From: an uncultured Chlamydia sp.
Lineage (GTDB): Bacteria; Chlamydiota; Chlamydiia; Chlamydiales; Simkaniaceae
Direction of reading: 5' to 3'
DNA: 64,000 nt
NCBI GenBank assembly: GCA_946127115.1
Contig: CAMGYI010000001.1
Coordinates: 974,857-1,038,856 of the forward strand
Part shown: one piece after another, positions 26,717-35,862 of the stretch
Position numbering within the stretch: position 1 is the stretch's first letter
Layout: each line of letters starts with the position of its first letter
The notes under the pieces: generated by a model
The model's database searches: none
Told to the model about the DNA's origin: nothing
Seen by the model: the letters and a program-made list of their open reading frames with translations, nothing else
Position numbers and translations under genes: made by a program

Positions 26717-27607
26717 AACATGGCTATTTTTATAGAAGATTTTTTTGACCCTTTCCTGACCAATGACAGGCTCTAACAATTGGTAAAACTCCGGATAGCA
26801 ACCACTATTTGAATAACGTTTTTGGTAAAAGGGCTTCAAATGCTCAATTGCCGGAATTGAAATCCCTCCAAAAAAGTCAGCACCAAGCGCCAATGCATCT
26901 TCTCCACCGAGGGAGAGACCATATTCAATATGACGCACAAAGTCCTCAGGTTCATTTCCCACAAAGTGACGCACAAAGTTGATTCCAATGACTCCACCCA
27001 TCCGAATAATTTCCTTTGCAAAGGAATCTGGAAGATTACGTGGATGCTCTTTCACTTTTCGAAAGTTCGAATGGCTAGCGATCGGAAGTAATTTTAGCCC
27101 TTTCTTATGAATATAGTCGAGAATCCCTTCAGCCAACGCATCTGAGGCATGACTGAGATCAATTGCGACCCCTTTCCCATCCATGTAATCAAGAAGTTTT
27201 TCCCCATCTGCTTTTAGACCTGCCTGAGAACTGTCACCACCACCAAAACGATTCTCACTCTTCCAAGTCATTGAAACATAAAGCCAGTCTTCTTGATCAA
27301 AACGATCCGGCAGAAGACTCATTGATTCCCCTTCCTCTAAAAGCCCTGAAGCATTTTCAACAGCTGGAGCGAACTGCGTCCCACTCATTGTTTTAATATT
27401 ATGATAACATTCCAGTTGCCCCTCAAACTCTTTGCGAGGTTCTTTCCCTGTTTCAGAGAATATGGCAAGGACCTGAAACGAAACTCTTCCTTTTTTTAAA
27501 AGGGGAAGTGAACATCTTGAGGCTTCATCCTCAGGACTGTGCTTGCCTCTATTACCATTGAGATAGGCAAGCAAGTCGCAATGAAGGTCAACAACGGGAA
27601 CCGACAT
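26678..27607 (-). CDS. Membrane dipeptidase family protein (peptidase M19)
   Basis: A 309-residue member of the renal dipeptidase family. Zinc-site motifs: VDLHCDLLAYL (HxD) at the N-terminus, an acidic PAVENASGL, GVAIDLSHASD, PIASHSNFRKVKEHPRNLPD and ALGADFFGG. Members hydrolyse dipeptides, including D-residue ones, with two zinc ions. No signal peptide is present, so it is cytoplasmic. It begins immediately upstream of the stop of the outer membrane protein gene (27608), so the two are transcribed together. The family can also act on other amidohydrolase substrates. Confidence 0.9.
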   Translation of the reverse strand: MSVPVVDLHCDLLAYLNGNRGKHSPEDEASRCSLPLLKKGRVSFQVLAIFSETGKEPRKEFEGQLECYHNIKTMSGTQFAPAVENASGLLEEGESMSLLPDRFDQEDWLYVSMTWKSENRFGGGDSSQAGLKADGEKLLDYMDGKGVAIDLSHASDALAEGILDYIHKKGLKLLPIASHSNFRKVKEHPRNLPDSFAKEIIRMGGVIGINFVRHFVGNEPEDFVRHIEYGLSLGGEDALALGADFFGGISIPAIEHLKPFYQKRYSNSGCYPEFYQLLEPVIGQERVKKIFYKNSHVLRTYPNKLLNEG

Positions 27608-28627
27608 TTAGAAATCAAATCGCGCTTTGACAGTGACCCCTTGGAGATAAAGGCTTCCAGAATGATCAGGTTCACTGATATTCTTAATCATTTCATTATG
27701 AAGAATCCAAAGAATGTGTTCCCAACCCGCTTGAAGCATGAAGTGAAAACGGTCCTGGCTAAACCAAACGTCGTATCTGAAACCAGCTCCAATATTTGCA
27801 ACAGGCTCTGCAGTGTGAGGCTTTACACCAGTGTCAAGAACACTTGTTGTCACATTGTTTACTGTCACACGCTCTTTTCGATCTAGATCAAACCGTCCCC
27901 AAAGAATGGAAAGAGCGAGATCCGCATAAAAGCCAAAGTTCTTTGTAAACTGAAAAGTATCGTTCAGCCCAGCACGCAAACCAATTCCATAAAAATCTTG
28001 GTTAAGATCCAAACGATGAATGTCACTATTATCAACCAGGGTGTATTCAACCTTGTAGTCTTGATCAATCCACGCTGCATGAAGTCCAGCAAAAAGACGA
28101 AGTTTCGTATACTGACTCAAGTACGCATTACGTCCTAGATCAAGAGTTAGGTCATTGTAGTGAACATGCCAATCTGCATGAGCTCGTGTTAACGTCGCGC
28201 TCGATCCATTGATTATCCAGTAGGGAATCATGCTAGATAGTGCAGCATCCTGGCTCGTGATGTCACTTGCATCACTATGAATCCAAGTATACTCAGCAAT
28301 GATATCCCATTGGTCATGGGGAAGATTGAAACCAGCAGCAACTTTAAAACCTGGATCCCATCTCCAGTCAACATCATGAACTCTTCCCGAAGCTCCTGCT
28401 CTAGCACCTGTAACAGCGTAGAACATCCCGTCCTGTCTAACAGTCCAATAAATAAAATCAGCTGTTAGGAAAAAGTTCCACTCTCCACGGATTGCAGGAC
28501 CCGCACCCGGAGTAATTTTGATATCACAGTCATCAGAGTAATATAGTACCGGTTGCTCCTCGTGTGGATGAGCAAAAGCAAACCCCATAACACTTAAAAA
28601 GAAAGCCAAAATCCATTTGTGTTTCAT
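27608..28627 (-). CDS. Lpg1974-like / MOMP-like outer membrane beta-barrel protein
   Basis: A 339-residue protein with a clear signal peptide (MKHKWILAFFLSVMGFAFA) then a mature part starting HPHEEQ. It has alternating amphipathic strands, aromatic belts such as GEWNFFLTADFIYWTVRQDG, and a C-terminal Phe (VKARFDF) as in outer membrane barrels. It resembles the Lpg1974 family of pore-forming proteins that serves as major or MOMP-like porins in environmental chlamydiae. The ATG at 28627 has AAGG nine bases upstream; an ATG at 28636 is too close to it. The assignment is by pattern, since these barrels are poorly conserved. Confidence 0.85.
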   Translation of the reverse strand: MKHKWILAFFLSVMGFAFAHPHEEQPVLYYSDDCDIKITPGAGPAIRGEWNFFLTADFIYWTVRQDGMFYAVTGARAGASGRVHDVDWRWDPGFKVAAGFNLPHDQWDIIAEYTWIHSDASDITSQDAALSSMIPYWIINGSSATLTRAHADWHVHYNDLTLDLGRNAYLSQYTKLRLFAGLHAAWIDQDYKVEYTLVDNSDIHRLDLNQDFYGIGLRAGLNDTFQFTKNFGFYADLALSILWGRFDLDRKERVTVNNVTTSVLDTGVKPHTAEPVANIGAGFRYDVWFSQDRFHFMLQAGWEHILWILHNEMIKNISEPDHSGSLYLQGVTVKARFDF

Positions 28628-28677
28628 CGTCAACATCCTTGGTTACAAACAGACTGATCCTAAGCGAAAGTTTTAAT

Positions 28678-29472
28678 TTAGGCAAAGGATAATTTTATGC
28701 CTGCCTTAGAAAAATGGCTTTCAAGTGCCCAAAGAAATTCGAAACCTGTTTGTTTTTTGGCAACCCAGACAATCAATTCATACTGGGCTGTTGTATCTAA
28801 TAGCTTAGCAAGCCACACTTCAATCGAATGACCGTTATCAATTTTAAAACAATTTTCTATTGCCTCTGTTGCAAGCTTACGAACTTTCTCTTTTTCCACG
28901 TCCCGACTTACAGAGAAAGAGAGAACAACTCGGTGGAATTCCCCGCCAATAATTAAGTTTTTTGCGATCATTTCGGTATTAGGAATCACAATTCTTTGAT
29001 GCTCTAAAGTTTCAATCACTGTCGTTCTGACATTGATTTCGATAACTATCCCACTGTCTCCTGTCTGGAGTTCTATGAAATTGCCCGGATGAATCTTTTT
29101 CTCCAGCAAAACTATGATCCCAGCAACAAAATTATTGAATATCGCCTGCAAGCCAAATCCAATTCCCACACTGAGGGCACCAACAACGACCGCAACCCCT
29201 GTTAGGTCAATCCCTATCGTTGTCAAAGCAATGTAAAATCCAATCAAAAAGACGGCATAGTAAGCAAGCCGACCCAATCCATAGAGGGCGGATCCACTTA
29301 GCTTCCTACTCATACGAGTTCCCCTCTCTATTCCCTTAGCAATTAAGAAAGAAAGGATCGCAATCCCCAGAAAGATGGTGATGTTTACAAGGGTGATGGG
29401 CATTTCATTAATTGTAAACAGAGTTTTATCCATGAGGCTACCCAAACTATTAATAAGTTCTATATCACGCAA
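28678..29472 (-). CDS. mscS: Small-conductance mechanosensitive channel (MscS)
   Basis: A 264-residue MscS. Three N-terminal membrane helices end in the pore helix GALSVGIGFGLQAIFNNFVAGIIVLLE, followed by the beta-domain signature GDSGIVIEINVRTTVIETLEHQRIVIPNT and MIAKNLI. It opens under membrane tension to release solutes. It is divergent from the DUF1003 gene. It lies 50 bp upstream of the outer membrane protein gene and may be transcribed with it. Confidence 0.94.
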   Translation of the reverse strand: MRDIELINSLGSLMDKTLFTINEMPITLVNITIFLGIAILSFLIAKGIERGTRMSRKLSGSALYGLGRLAYYAVFLIGFYIALTTIGIDLTGVAVVVGALSVGIGFGLQAIFNNFVAGIIVLLEKKIHPGNFIELQTGDSGIVIEINVRTTVIETLEHQRIVIPNTEMIAKNLIIGGEFHRVVLSFSVSRDVEKEKVRKLATEAIENCFKIDNGHSIEVWLAKLLDTTAQYELIVWVAKKQTGFEFLWALESHFSKAGIKLSFA

Positions 29473-29524
29473 GCATGTTGATTTCCTCTGAACTTTTCAA
29501 TATAAAAAAATAAGGGAGGAATAG

Positions 29525-30256
29525 ATGAAAAATCACAATAAAATCAGTACTTGCCAAATCTGCAAGCATGAATTTTCTTACAATAACCTGTTTCTTATCA
29601 ATATGATACGGAATTCAATTTTCGATACTCTCCAAAATGAGCATCCAAACATCGATACCAATGGCTTCATCTGCTACACCGATCTTAGGGAAATACGTAC
29701 TAAATATATTGAGAAATTAATCAGGGAAGATAAAGGAGCCCTCTCGTCTTTTGAAAAGGAGGTTCTCGATAGCCTATCGTCTCAAAACATTCTTGCTGAA
29801 AATGTTAACAAGAAGTTTGAGAAAAAGCTCACTACTGGACAGAGAATGGCCAATCGGGTCGCCCGTTTCGGTGGTAGCTGGAAATTCATCCTCTCATTTT
29901 TAGTTCTCCTCCTAGCATGGATGATTCTCAATACTTTCTTTGTTAGAAATGAAGGATTTGACCCTTATCCCTTCATCCTCCTGAATCTGGTTCTCTCGTG
30001 TCTTGCAGCGCTGCAGGCCCCAATCATCATGATGAGCCAAAATCGACAGGCAGAACGAGATCGCCTTCAATCTAATGAAGAATACTGTACCAATCTGAAG
30101 GCAGAACTTGAAATTCAACACCTTCAATCAAAACTCGACCTCTTCATGAATAATCAGTGGGAATCTCTCCTCGAACTCCAAAGAATTCAAATCGAGCTTA
30201 CAGAAGATATCATCCTGCATAAAAAACAGTTGCATAGGAAGAAAGGTGAAGAGTAA
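29525..30256 (+). CDS. DUF1003 membrane protein with N-terminal CxxC
   Basis: A 243-residue protein. The N-terminus has CQICKHEFSY, half of a possible zinc ribbon. The DUF1003 core starts at TTGQRMANRVARFGGSWKFI and holds two membrane helices (FILSFLVLLLAWMILN and FILLNLVLSCLAALQAPIIMMSQNRQ). The C-terminal third is a charged coiled coil. DUF1003 proteins are widespread inner-membrane proteins of unknown function. A good ribosome site (GGGAGGA) precedes the ATG. It is divergent from mscS with a 52-bp gap. Confidence 0.9.
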   Translation: MKNHNKISTCQICKHEFSYNNLFLINMIRNSIFDTLQNEHPNIDTNGFICYTDLREIRTKYIEKLIREDKGALSSFEKEVLDSLSSQNILAENVNKKFEKKLTTGQRMANRVARFGGSWKFILSFLVLLLAWMILNTFFVRNEGFDPYPFILLNLVLSCLAALQAPIIMMSQNRQAERDRLQSNEEYCTNLKAELEIQHLQSKLDLFMNNQWESLLELQRIQIELTEDIILHKKQLHRKKGEE

Positions 30257-30284
30257 AATTTCCTTCCATGGAACGTCGATTAGG

Positions 30285-30510
30285 TTCTGTCGCAAAAATC
30301 CACATCTACAGATAGAAATGTGCATCTTTCTGAATTTTCCTTGCTAGGCGGCTAAACCTCTGACCTTGAAAAAGGTGCTTTTCTAATCCTTTCCCTAAAG
30401 AGGGATAGGGTGTAGCAAAGTAGAAATTTGTCTCAAGTAATTGACTCACCTGTCCGTGATAAGCACTTGAAAAAAAAATCAAACCATGTCAAAATGGTGA
30501 ATGAAAATAC
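30285..30510. other. Intergenic sequence with possible IS6-type terminal repeat
   Basis: After the DUF1003 gene the sequence GGTTCTGTCGCAAAAAT (from about 30286) resembles the terminal inverted repeat of IS6/IS26 elements (GGxxCTGTTGCAAA). No transposase frame follows that I can read. The rest, to the palindrome at 30511, shows no clear feature. Confidence 0.3.
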
Positions 30511-30570
30511 TCAGAGAGTAATAAACTGGGGCTACTTTAGCTTTAATAGCCCCAGTTTATTACTCTCTGA
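30511..30570. repeat. Perfect 24-bp inverted repeat
   Basis: Arm 30511-30534 (TCAGAGAGTAATAAACTGGG plus GCTA) is exactly complementary to 30547-30570, with a 12-base spacer. It sits directly at the start of the IS481 transposase fragment. It is not terminator-like (no T-run). It could be a duplicated-and-inverted piece of the IS 5' region or a miniature element. Confidence 0.9.
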
Positions 30571-30812
30571 TTAAGACGTTAGGAAATGTTGCCGATGCCT
30601 GTCGGGTGATGGGTTACTCGAGGTGTAGTTTTTATCGTTTTAAAGAGCTATACGAAACTGGAGAAGATATAAACCGGAGAGAACAAACCTCCCTTTCAGG
30701 AGAAGATTGAAATGAGGTCTTAAGGAAACAGTGGCTTTAGAAGTGCCACCTTCTGAGTTTGAAAGTGCCGGATAAAAAGTATCCGTCAGGTCGAGTCTTG
30801 GCTATTACATCT
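30570..30812 (+). mobile_element. IS481-family remnant with internal deletion (copy 4)
   Basis: The transposase N-terminus is readable: LIKTLGNVADACRVMGYSR, CSFYRFKELYETGEDINRRE (helix-turn-helix block of IS481). It then passes at about 30700 straight into the 3' end sequence shared with the other copies (GTGGCTTTAGAAGTGCCACC, ATCCGTCAGGTCGAGTCTTG, GCTATTACAT). The catalytic middle is deleted, leaving about 240 bp. Confidence 0.75.
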
Positions 30813-30891
30813 CAAAAAGAAAGGGCCTGGACGCATTCGCATGGGATTGGGAATGTTTGCACCAGAACCCTCTCTCTTCTATGTCTCTCCT

Positions 30892-31431
30892 CTATGTCAA
30901 ACTTGAACTTCCTTTAGGAAGTTCAGGTTTGGTTTTCTTTGGTTGTAATAATACCTTTCGCAGAAGGTCCTTTGTAGTACTACCCTTCTCCTTACCTGAA
31001 ATGAGTTGGGTTTGTTGATCAGACACGTCTTCCGAAGGCGGCAGTTCAAACACATCTCCCGGGGACACCGTTTCAAACTGAACATGCCCCACCTTCTGAG
31101 TGGTTTCAACAAAGAGAGATTGATTCGCAGCTCTTAACTCTATGCATTCTTCATTCAATGTGTTTATACGATCCCGAAAGGTCATATTCTCATCATGCAG
31201 AGTTCTGTTATCAGCACGTACGACAACTAACTCTCTTTTGTTATACTCCGAAGTTAACCAAACAGAAAGCAAACCAACAGGACAGGCTGTGGGTATACGA
31301 CCTGCTAACTGCTGGAGCAGCTTAGAGCTTTTCAAAATAGGAATATATTTTGATAGCTTAAGGACTCCAAGCCCTAAGCCTAAACCAAGCATCATGTCTG
31401 GTATCGCTTTTTGAAAATCACTATTAATCAT
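30892..31431 (-). CDS. Hypothetical protein with paired hydrophobic segments (Inc-like?)
   Basis: A 179-residue protein from the ATG at 31431, which follows GGAGGATAGT. Residues about 10-30 (DMMLGLGLGLGVLKLSKYIPI) and 45-60 (RIPTACPVGLLSVWLTSEY) are hydrophobic, separated by a short loop. The next 60 residues form a coiled coil (ADNRTLHDENMTFRDRINTL and following). The tail is polar. A bilobed hydrophobic region is a trait of chlamydial inclusion membrane proteins, but the spacing here is imperfect and no family is recognised. Flanked by IS remnants and a long gap, it may be accessory. Confidence 0.65.
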   Translation of the reverse strand: MINSDFQKAIPDMMLGLGLGLGVLKLSKYIPILKSSKLLQQLAGRIPTACPVGLLSVWLTSEYNKRELVVVRADNRTLHDENMTFRDRINTLNEECIELRAANQSLFVETTQKVGHVQFETVSPGDVFELPPSEDVSDQQTQLISGKEKGSTTKDLLRKVLLQPKKTKPELPKGSSSLT

Positions 31432-31470
31432 ACTATCCTCCAATTCAATTGTGAGGTGCGACAACCACAC

Positions 31471-32250
31471 CCCTTTTTCTAGAAGATGATTAAAAACCTC
31501 TGATGGTATCTGAAAGTTTGCTGCTCTTCGCGATTTACTGTAAAGAAAAAAATTTAATTTTACTCGAATTCGATTTTAAGTACCACGTAGTTAGAAATTT
31601 AAACGGAAGTCCCCGACGTTAATAGACGGTTTTTTCTCTTATAAAGAGTAGTCTGTTAATCCAGCAATCAAATTGACTAAAAAACTGCTTGGAGAACGGT
31701 GTCTGGAATGTTCAAATTGAGAACTATTTTAAACTGATCAAAAATATTACGAATTTCTTACGTTCCCCTTTTCTTGGGGCTCTTTCGTTATCTTTTTTAA
31801 AAAACCCTCCGGCTTGCAACAGGCCCTGAAAGGAGAAAGTACAGCACAGAGAATGGATGGAAGCAGTTCTCCTCTATGCAGAAGCAAAGTTCCGAATTAT
31901 CAAATAATAATTTGAAATAAATAGGGTGAAATGTAGAATCAAAGCCCATGATAGGGACGTTGAAAGGACGTAGTCTGAAAAATTGGAACCACGTTAGTTT
32001 CAACTAAAAGTGGGGCAACATCATTTCAAAAGGCTTCACTAAAGTCTCAGTGGAATAACACCTAATATACTGAATATAGGTGGACTAGATTACATATTTG
32101 GTAGCTAAAATTTTAATAAAACCAGAGAGCGTTCTTTCAACACCAGAGGAAATGTTTAACCATCTCAATTAAGGAAGCTTCAAATGTTGCACTTCGGAGC
32201 TGAAAAGGCGGAGTAAAAAATAGGCATAGCATAAGTAAAAGGTATTTCTA
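31471..32250. other. 780-bp intergenic region without recognised gene
   Basis: No convincing coding frame or RNA was seen here. The composition is AT-rich, and the piece around 31680-31800 has scattered transposase-like residues but not enough to assign. The region probably includes the promoter of the large lectin-domain gene at 32251 and decayed sequence. Confidence 0.4.
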
Positions 32251-34509
32251 ATGATAAACACCACACAGCACAGCTCTTTGACTACCAGCGCATCAGTAAG
32301 CTTTCCATTAAATACTTTTGTAAATCCCAATCTTGTTCCATTTAGTCGAGCACAGCTACGTGCAATCGAGCGGCAAGCACAAAGAAATCTTAAATCTCAA
32401 TCTAGTTGTCACAATCAAATTATTTCCCCCAGTTTAGCTTCGCTTCCAAGAAATCTTAAGTCTCGATCAGCTAAATTTCATAATAAAAAGTTAGAGTCAA
32501 AGAGCACATTTTTCGAAAAATTAAACGATCAATTTTGGTCCTTTTTAGGATATCATCCCTTATCCTTCCATGAGAAAGTTATTGAAAAACTAAAGATCAA
32601 AAAGATAGAGCGAGAAGATAGCTTGGTCCCCGTTCAGGAAAATAGTTATTTTGAAAAAACCTTATCAAAATTGAATACTATTCAAATTTTTCCCGGAGCT
32701 GATGCACACGAGATATTATTAGAAAGAGCTCGCCGAGGTATTCCAGAAAAAATCAAGAGTATTCTTGATAAGAAAGCTAATAAGATTAACATTAACCTAG
32801 GAAAGGTCAAAAATAAACCAACTCAATTTCAAAAGAAGAATGAGTGTCCTAATTATCACGGAGCTACATTTTATTTTAATAGTTCCGACGGACAAGGGTC
32901 TCTACATGTACATTTTGACTATTACGCAACATATAATTCAAGACAAAGAAGATTAGATTTTCGTAGGTCCCAGACTGTTATTAACTATAATGTGGATAAC
33001 ATGGAAAGAACCCCCCATAACTATTATGATAATATAAACAATGAAAATTTTTCTAGAATTTTTTCAAATGCTAATGAACTTAACACAGAGATTAATCGGT
33101 TGAGAAACCAAGAAAGATTAGTTTTTCTTTCTAGATTACAACAACAAAACCATTCATTAGAGGAGCCCGAAGAACAAATAGATATACTTTCAAATCTCTT
33201 TTCCGTTCCTGATCTTATTGAAAATATTCTGAATAATATCTCCCCTCAAATTAGCTTAAATTCTACTCCTCTCCATCCCACACCTGCAAGCACTTGTGGC
33301 ATCACAAATATCAAAAGAATTGATTTTTATGACGCCAATGGCGGGATACTAACAGCTAGTATTGATACCGTTATAACATATAATTATCAGAATGGGGATA
33401 GTAGATTTAATAACATCCCCTATCACTGGCTTCCATTAATTTTTTCAAATTGGAGCGATATAGAAACATATATTTTATCAGAATCAGAAGAAATTAAGAG
33501 ATTTAGAAATACAGATTCAAATGCTTCTTGCTCTTCTGACACCCATTCTTCCAGATCGAGACGGTCTGCATCAAATTATCCAACCAACCCATTTTTATCG
33601 AATGAGCCTCTCATATGTTACAGTAGTGAGTTGCCACCTGGAGAAATATTAACAGTTGGAGGAAAAGTGCATTCTCATAACAATTTGTTTTCACTTAAAT
33701 TAGAATCTAGTGGGCGTATTGTTTTATACAATGCAACACGTCCCGATGTTCTATGGAGTAGTCAACCTAATTTTTTGGGGGACATAAAACCATCTTTTGT
33801 AAAAATGCATTCTGATGGCAAATTAATCTTATATGGAAAGGGGAAAAATGGAAATATTTGCAAAATATGGGAAAAGACTGCTGGAACTAGTGCTGGTGGA
33901 ATAGGGCTGAGAGTTGACGATAATGGGAGCATCTATTTTAAAGATAAGACTGGAAAAGTTATTAAACGTCTTTGCTCTAGTTTTTTAGGAGGAATGTGTG
34001 AAGGACAAGTTTGCAATAATCTAGGAAAAGCCGTCCAAACGGTTTCTATGGTTAAGAACTCTTGGGGATCTGGAGTAGCTTCACTAGTTATTGTTAAGAA
34101 TTCAGGACATCAATGCTTGACTGTTACCTCCGCCTCTTCTTCCCATGGATGGTTTAAGGTTAAGCCTGTTTCCATACCTCCTAAGAAATTAATGTATTTT
34201 TCCCATGTCAAAACAACTGGTTCTGCTACTGGTTCTCAAGGGTTTGTTATTTTTAACGATCGCTTTAGAATCGGCTGGTCTACTCCATGGTCAGGTGAAA
34301 ATCGTTTAGAAAATATTAACCCTGTAAACAAGATAAAAGGGCAGATCTTAAAGGAAGGTCCATCTGTAAGATATGACCCTATCTATTATTTTGAAATAGC
34401 GAGTCATCAATATAATTATTGTGAAAATCCTCAAAACTTTGATGATGACTATGGGATGACTCCTAATATGGCAGTTAAAGAGCATAGACATGACGAACTT
34501 AAAAAATAG
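32251..34509 (+). CDS. Large protein with bulb-type lectin domain, candidate secreted effector
   Basis: A 752-residue protein, AT-rich. The N-terminus (MINTTQHSSLTTSASVSFPL) is Ser/Thr-rich without a Sec signal, as in many type III secreted proteins. Residues about 199-290 and 347-425 look like two copies of one unknown domain (FYFNSSDGQGSLHVHFDYYATYN and IDFYDANGGILTASIDTVITYN, each followed by an IFSN block). Residues about 453-575 form a bulb-type mannose-binding lectin: three sugar-site-like repeats SLKLESSGRIVLYN, FVKMHSDGKLILYG and GLRVDDNGSIYFKD (consensus QxDxNxVxY, degenerate). Residues about 597-732 form a further beta-rich module with TTGSATGSQGFVIFN and RIGWSTPWSGENRL, faintly like actinoporin/aegerolysin patterns. 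The role, perhaps host glycan binding, is inference. Confidence 0.85.
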   Translation: MINTTQHSSLTTSASVSFPLNTFVNPNLVPFSRAQLRAIERQAQRNLKSQSSCHNQIISPSLASLPRNLKSRSAKFHNKKLESKSTFFEKLNDQFWSFLGYHPLSFHEKVIEKLKIKKIEREDSLVPVQENSYFEKTLSKLNTIQIFPGADAHEILLERARRGIPEKIKSILDKKANKININLGKVKNKPTQFQKKNECPNYHGATFYFNSSDGQGSLHVHFDYYATYNSRQRRLDFRRSQTVINYNVDNMERTPHNYYDNINNENFSRIFSNANELNTEINRLRNQERLVFLSRLQQQNHSLEEPEEQIDILSNLFSVPDLIENILNNISPQISLNSTPLHPTPASTCGITNIKRIDFYDANGGILTASIDTVITYNYQNGDSRFNNIPYHWLPLIFSNWSDIETYILSESEEIKRFRNTDSNASCSSDTHSSRSRRSASNYPTNPFLSNEPLICYSSELPPGEILTVGGKVHSHNNLFSLKLESSGRIVLYNATRPDVLWSSQPNFLGDIKPSFVKMHSDGKLILYGKGKNGNICKIWEKTAGTSAGGIGLRVDDNGSIYFKDKTGKVIKRLCSSFLGGMCEGQVCNNLGKAVQTVSMVKNSWGSGVASLVIVKNSGHQCLTVTSASSSHGWFKVKPVSIPPKKLMYFSHVKTTGSATGSQGFVIFNDRFRIGWSTPWSGENRLENINPVNKIKGQILKEGPSVRYDPIYYFEIASHQYNYCENPQNFDDDYGMTPNMAVKEHRHDELKK

Positions 34510-34524
34510 TCTGTTGTCAACCTA

Positions 34525-34790
34525 CTTTATAGTAATATCCCTTGGGAAGACATAGGACAATGGCTTCTTTTTCAAATCATGGGATCTTCCATTTCTTGTA
34601 GGTGAGATAAATCGGATTTGCTTACCCTCATCGACTATCAGGGTAGTTTTGCATGTGTGACTTTTCTTCTTTTCAGAAGACCTTCTCTTAAGATTTTTGG
34701 ACGAAGAGGGTTTGGCATCTTCTTTCCGTTGCATCTATAAACACATTATGCACACCTCTCAAGTTTTTTAAACTCTCCTACTGAGGAGAC
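34525..34790 (-). mobile_element. IS5-type transposase remnant
   Basis: The minus strand reads VHNVFIDATERKEDAKPSSSKN, EKKKSHTCKTTLIVDEGKQI and FISPTRNGRSHDLKK, matching the central part of IS5/IS1031-type transposases (DGTERPIxRPK...KKKxHTxKxQxxVDxxGxI...GxxHD). The rest of the gene is absent. It lies just downstream of the lectin-domain gene in convergent orientation. Confidence 0.75.
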
Positions 34791-34880
34791 TTTGATGCGT
34801 TAACCTTGGTGATAAATAGAATTTTTTTGTGATAAATGGATGCAAATGTTAGCATTGATTTATTTAATCCGAGGTAATCC

Positions 34881-35054
34881 ATGAGCTCTAAGAAAAAATT
34901 CCTATTTCTTCTAATGTTTTTCATTATAGGTCAGACCGTTTTTGCTGGCATCGATCACCGTATAGCAAAAATCATTGTCAACGAGCATCAACATCGTCCT
35001 ATCGAAGGAACTATAAGTTCTTATAGGAAGACAGAGCATTTGGATGACTCTTGA
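34881..35054 (+). CDS. Small secreted or periplasmic protein
   Basis: A 57-residue frame starting ATG after GAGGTAATCC. It has a textbook Sec signal peptide (MSSKKKFLFLLMFFIIGQT, then VFAG) and a mature part of about 35 residues (IDHRIAKIIVNEHQHRPIEG and following). Its stop overlaps the start of the methyltransferase frame at 35044. In other chlamydial genes a signal peptide can precede a methyltransferase-like domain, so this may be the original N-terminus of that gene before a frameshift. Confidence 0.5.
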   Translation: MSSKKKFLFLLMFFIIGQTVFAGIDHRIAKIIVNEHQHRPIEGTISSYRKTEHLDDS

Positions 35055-35804
35055 CGAAGCCATTGTTTTTCTAAAAGGTGAGGGACTAGAGATAAGAAAA
35101 GATGCGATTATTGAAACAGATCAGACAACTTATGGTGCTCAAAAAGGTTCCTGGATCACAGATCGCTCTTTTTTCTCTCTTTTTTCGAGTGCAAAAATCC
35201 TTGCTCTCGATGTCAGTGAATATGAAGGAGCTGAAATTATTGCTGATTTGAACCAACCTCTTGAAGATAAACACCATAATATTGCTGACTTTATATATAA
35301 TGGTAGTTGCCTGGATAACCTCTTTGATCCAGCATCTGCATTAAGAAATATCTCTCGCCTACTCAAACCCGGCGGGCGTGTTGTTCACATTGAACTTGGT
35401 TCCCCCGTACAAGGAGCTTATATAATGTATTCTCCTCCATTCTTCTTTGATTACTATGCAGTTAATGGGTTTGCTGATTGCAAAATCTATACATGTTTCT
35501 TTAATAATTTCCTTGATCCATGGCATATGTTTTTATGGGAGGCTTTTGATCGAAAAAATGGGGAGTGGGTTTTGTCAGACCATACTCATTATTATTGGCC
35601 AAACATCGCAACGTTTGTCATTGCAGAGAAAGGGAAGGATTCTATCGCCAGGTGCATCTAACGGATAAGGATATTTATTTCGATGCATTTCGTCGTTATC
35701 GAACCTCACCTCGCCCCATACCAAAACTTGTGCCAGATCAAGCTAAGGAAAAGTTGCATCATGTTCCAGGCTTTACAAGTATAGGCGTTTTACAGAACCC
35801 TTAA
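35044..35804 (+). pseudogene. SAM methyltransferase-like gene with frameshift
   Basis: The first frame (to 35661) has TTYGAQKGSWITDRSFFSLF, LALDVSEYEGAEIIADLNQP, GSCLDNLFDPASALRNISRL and LLKPGGRVVHIEL, the middle and late motifs of a class I methyltransferase. After FVIAEKGKDSIA the natural reading continues in another frame as VHLTDKDIYFDAFRRYRTSP to GVLQNP, ending at 35804, so there is a frameshift at about 35650. Glycine-rich motif I is weak. The upstream signal-peptide frame overlaps it by 11 bp. Probably decayed; the role is unknown. Confidence 0.65.
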
Positions 35805-35862
35805 ATATGTTATTATTGTCTCCTCCAGAAATGGTTGAAAACCATCGTCTTTAAGGCAAAGA

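Noticed and set aside
31680-31900. Possible IS4-type transposase traces
   Set aside because: Scattered residues only; no continuous motif could be read in any frame.
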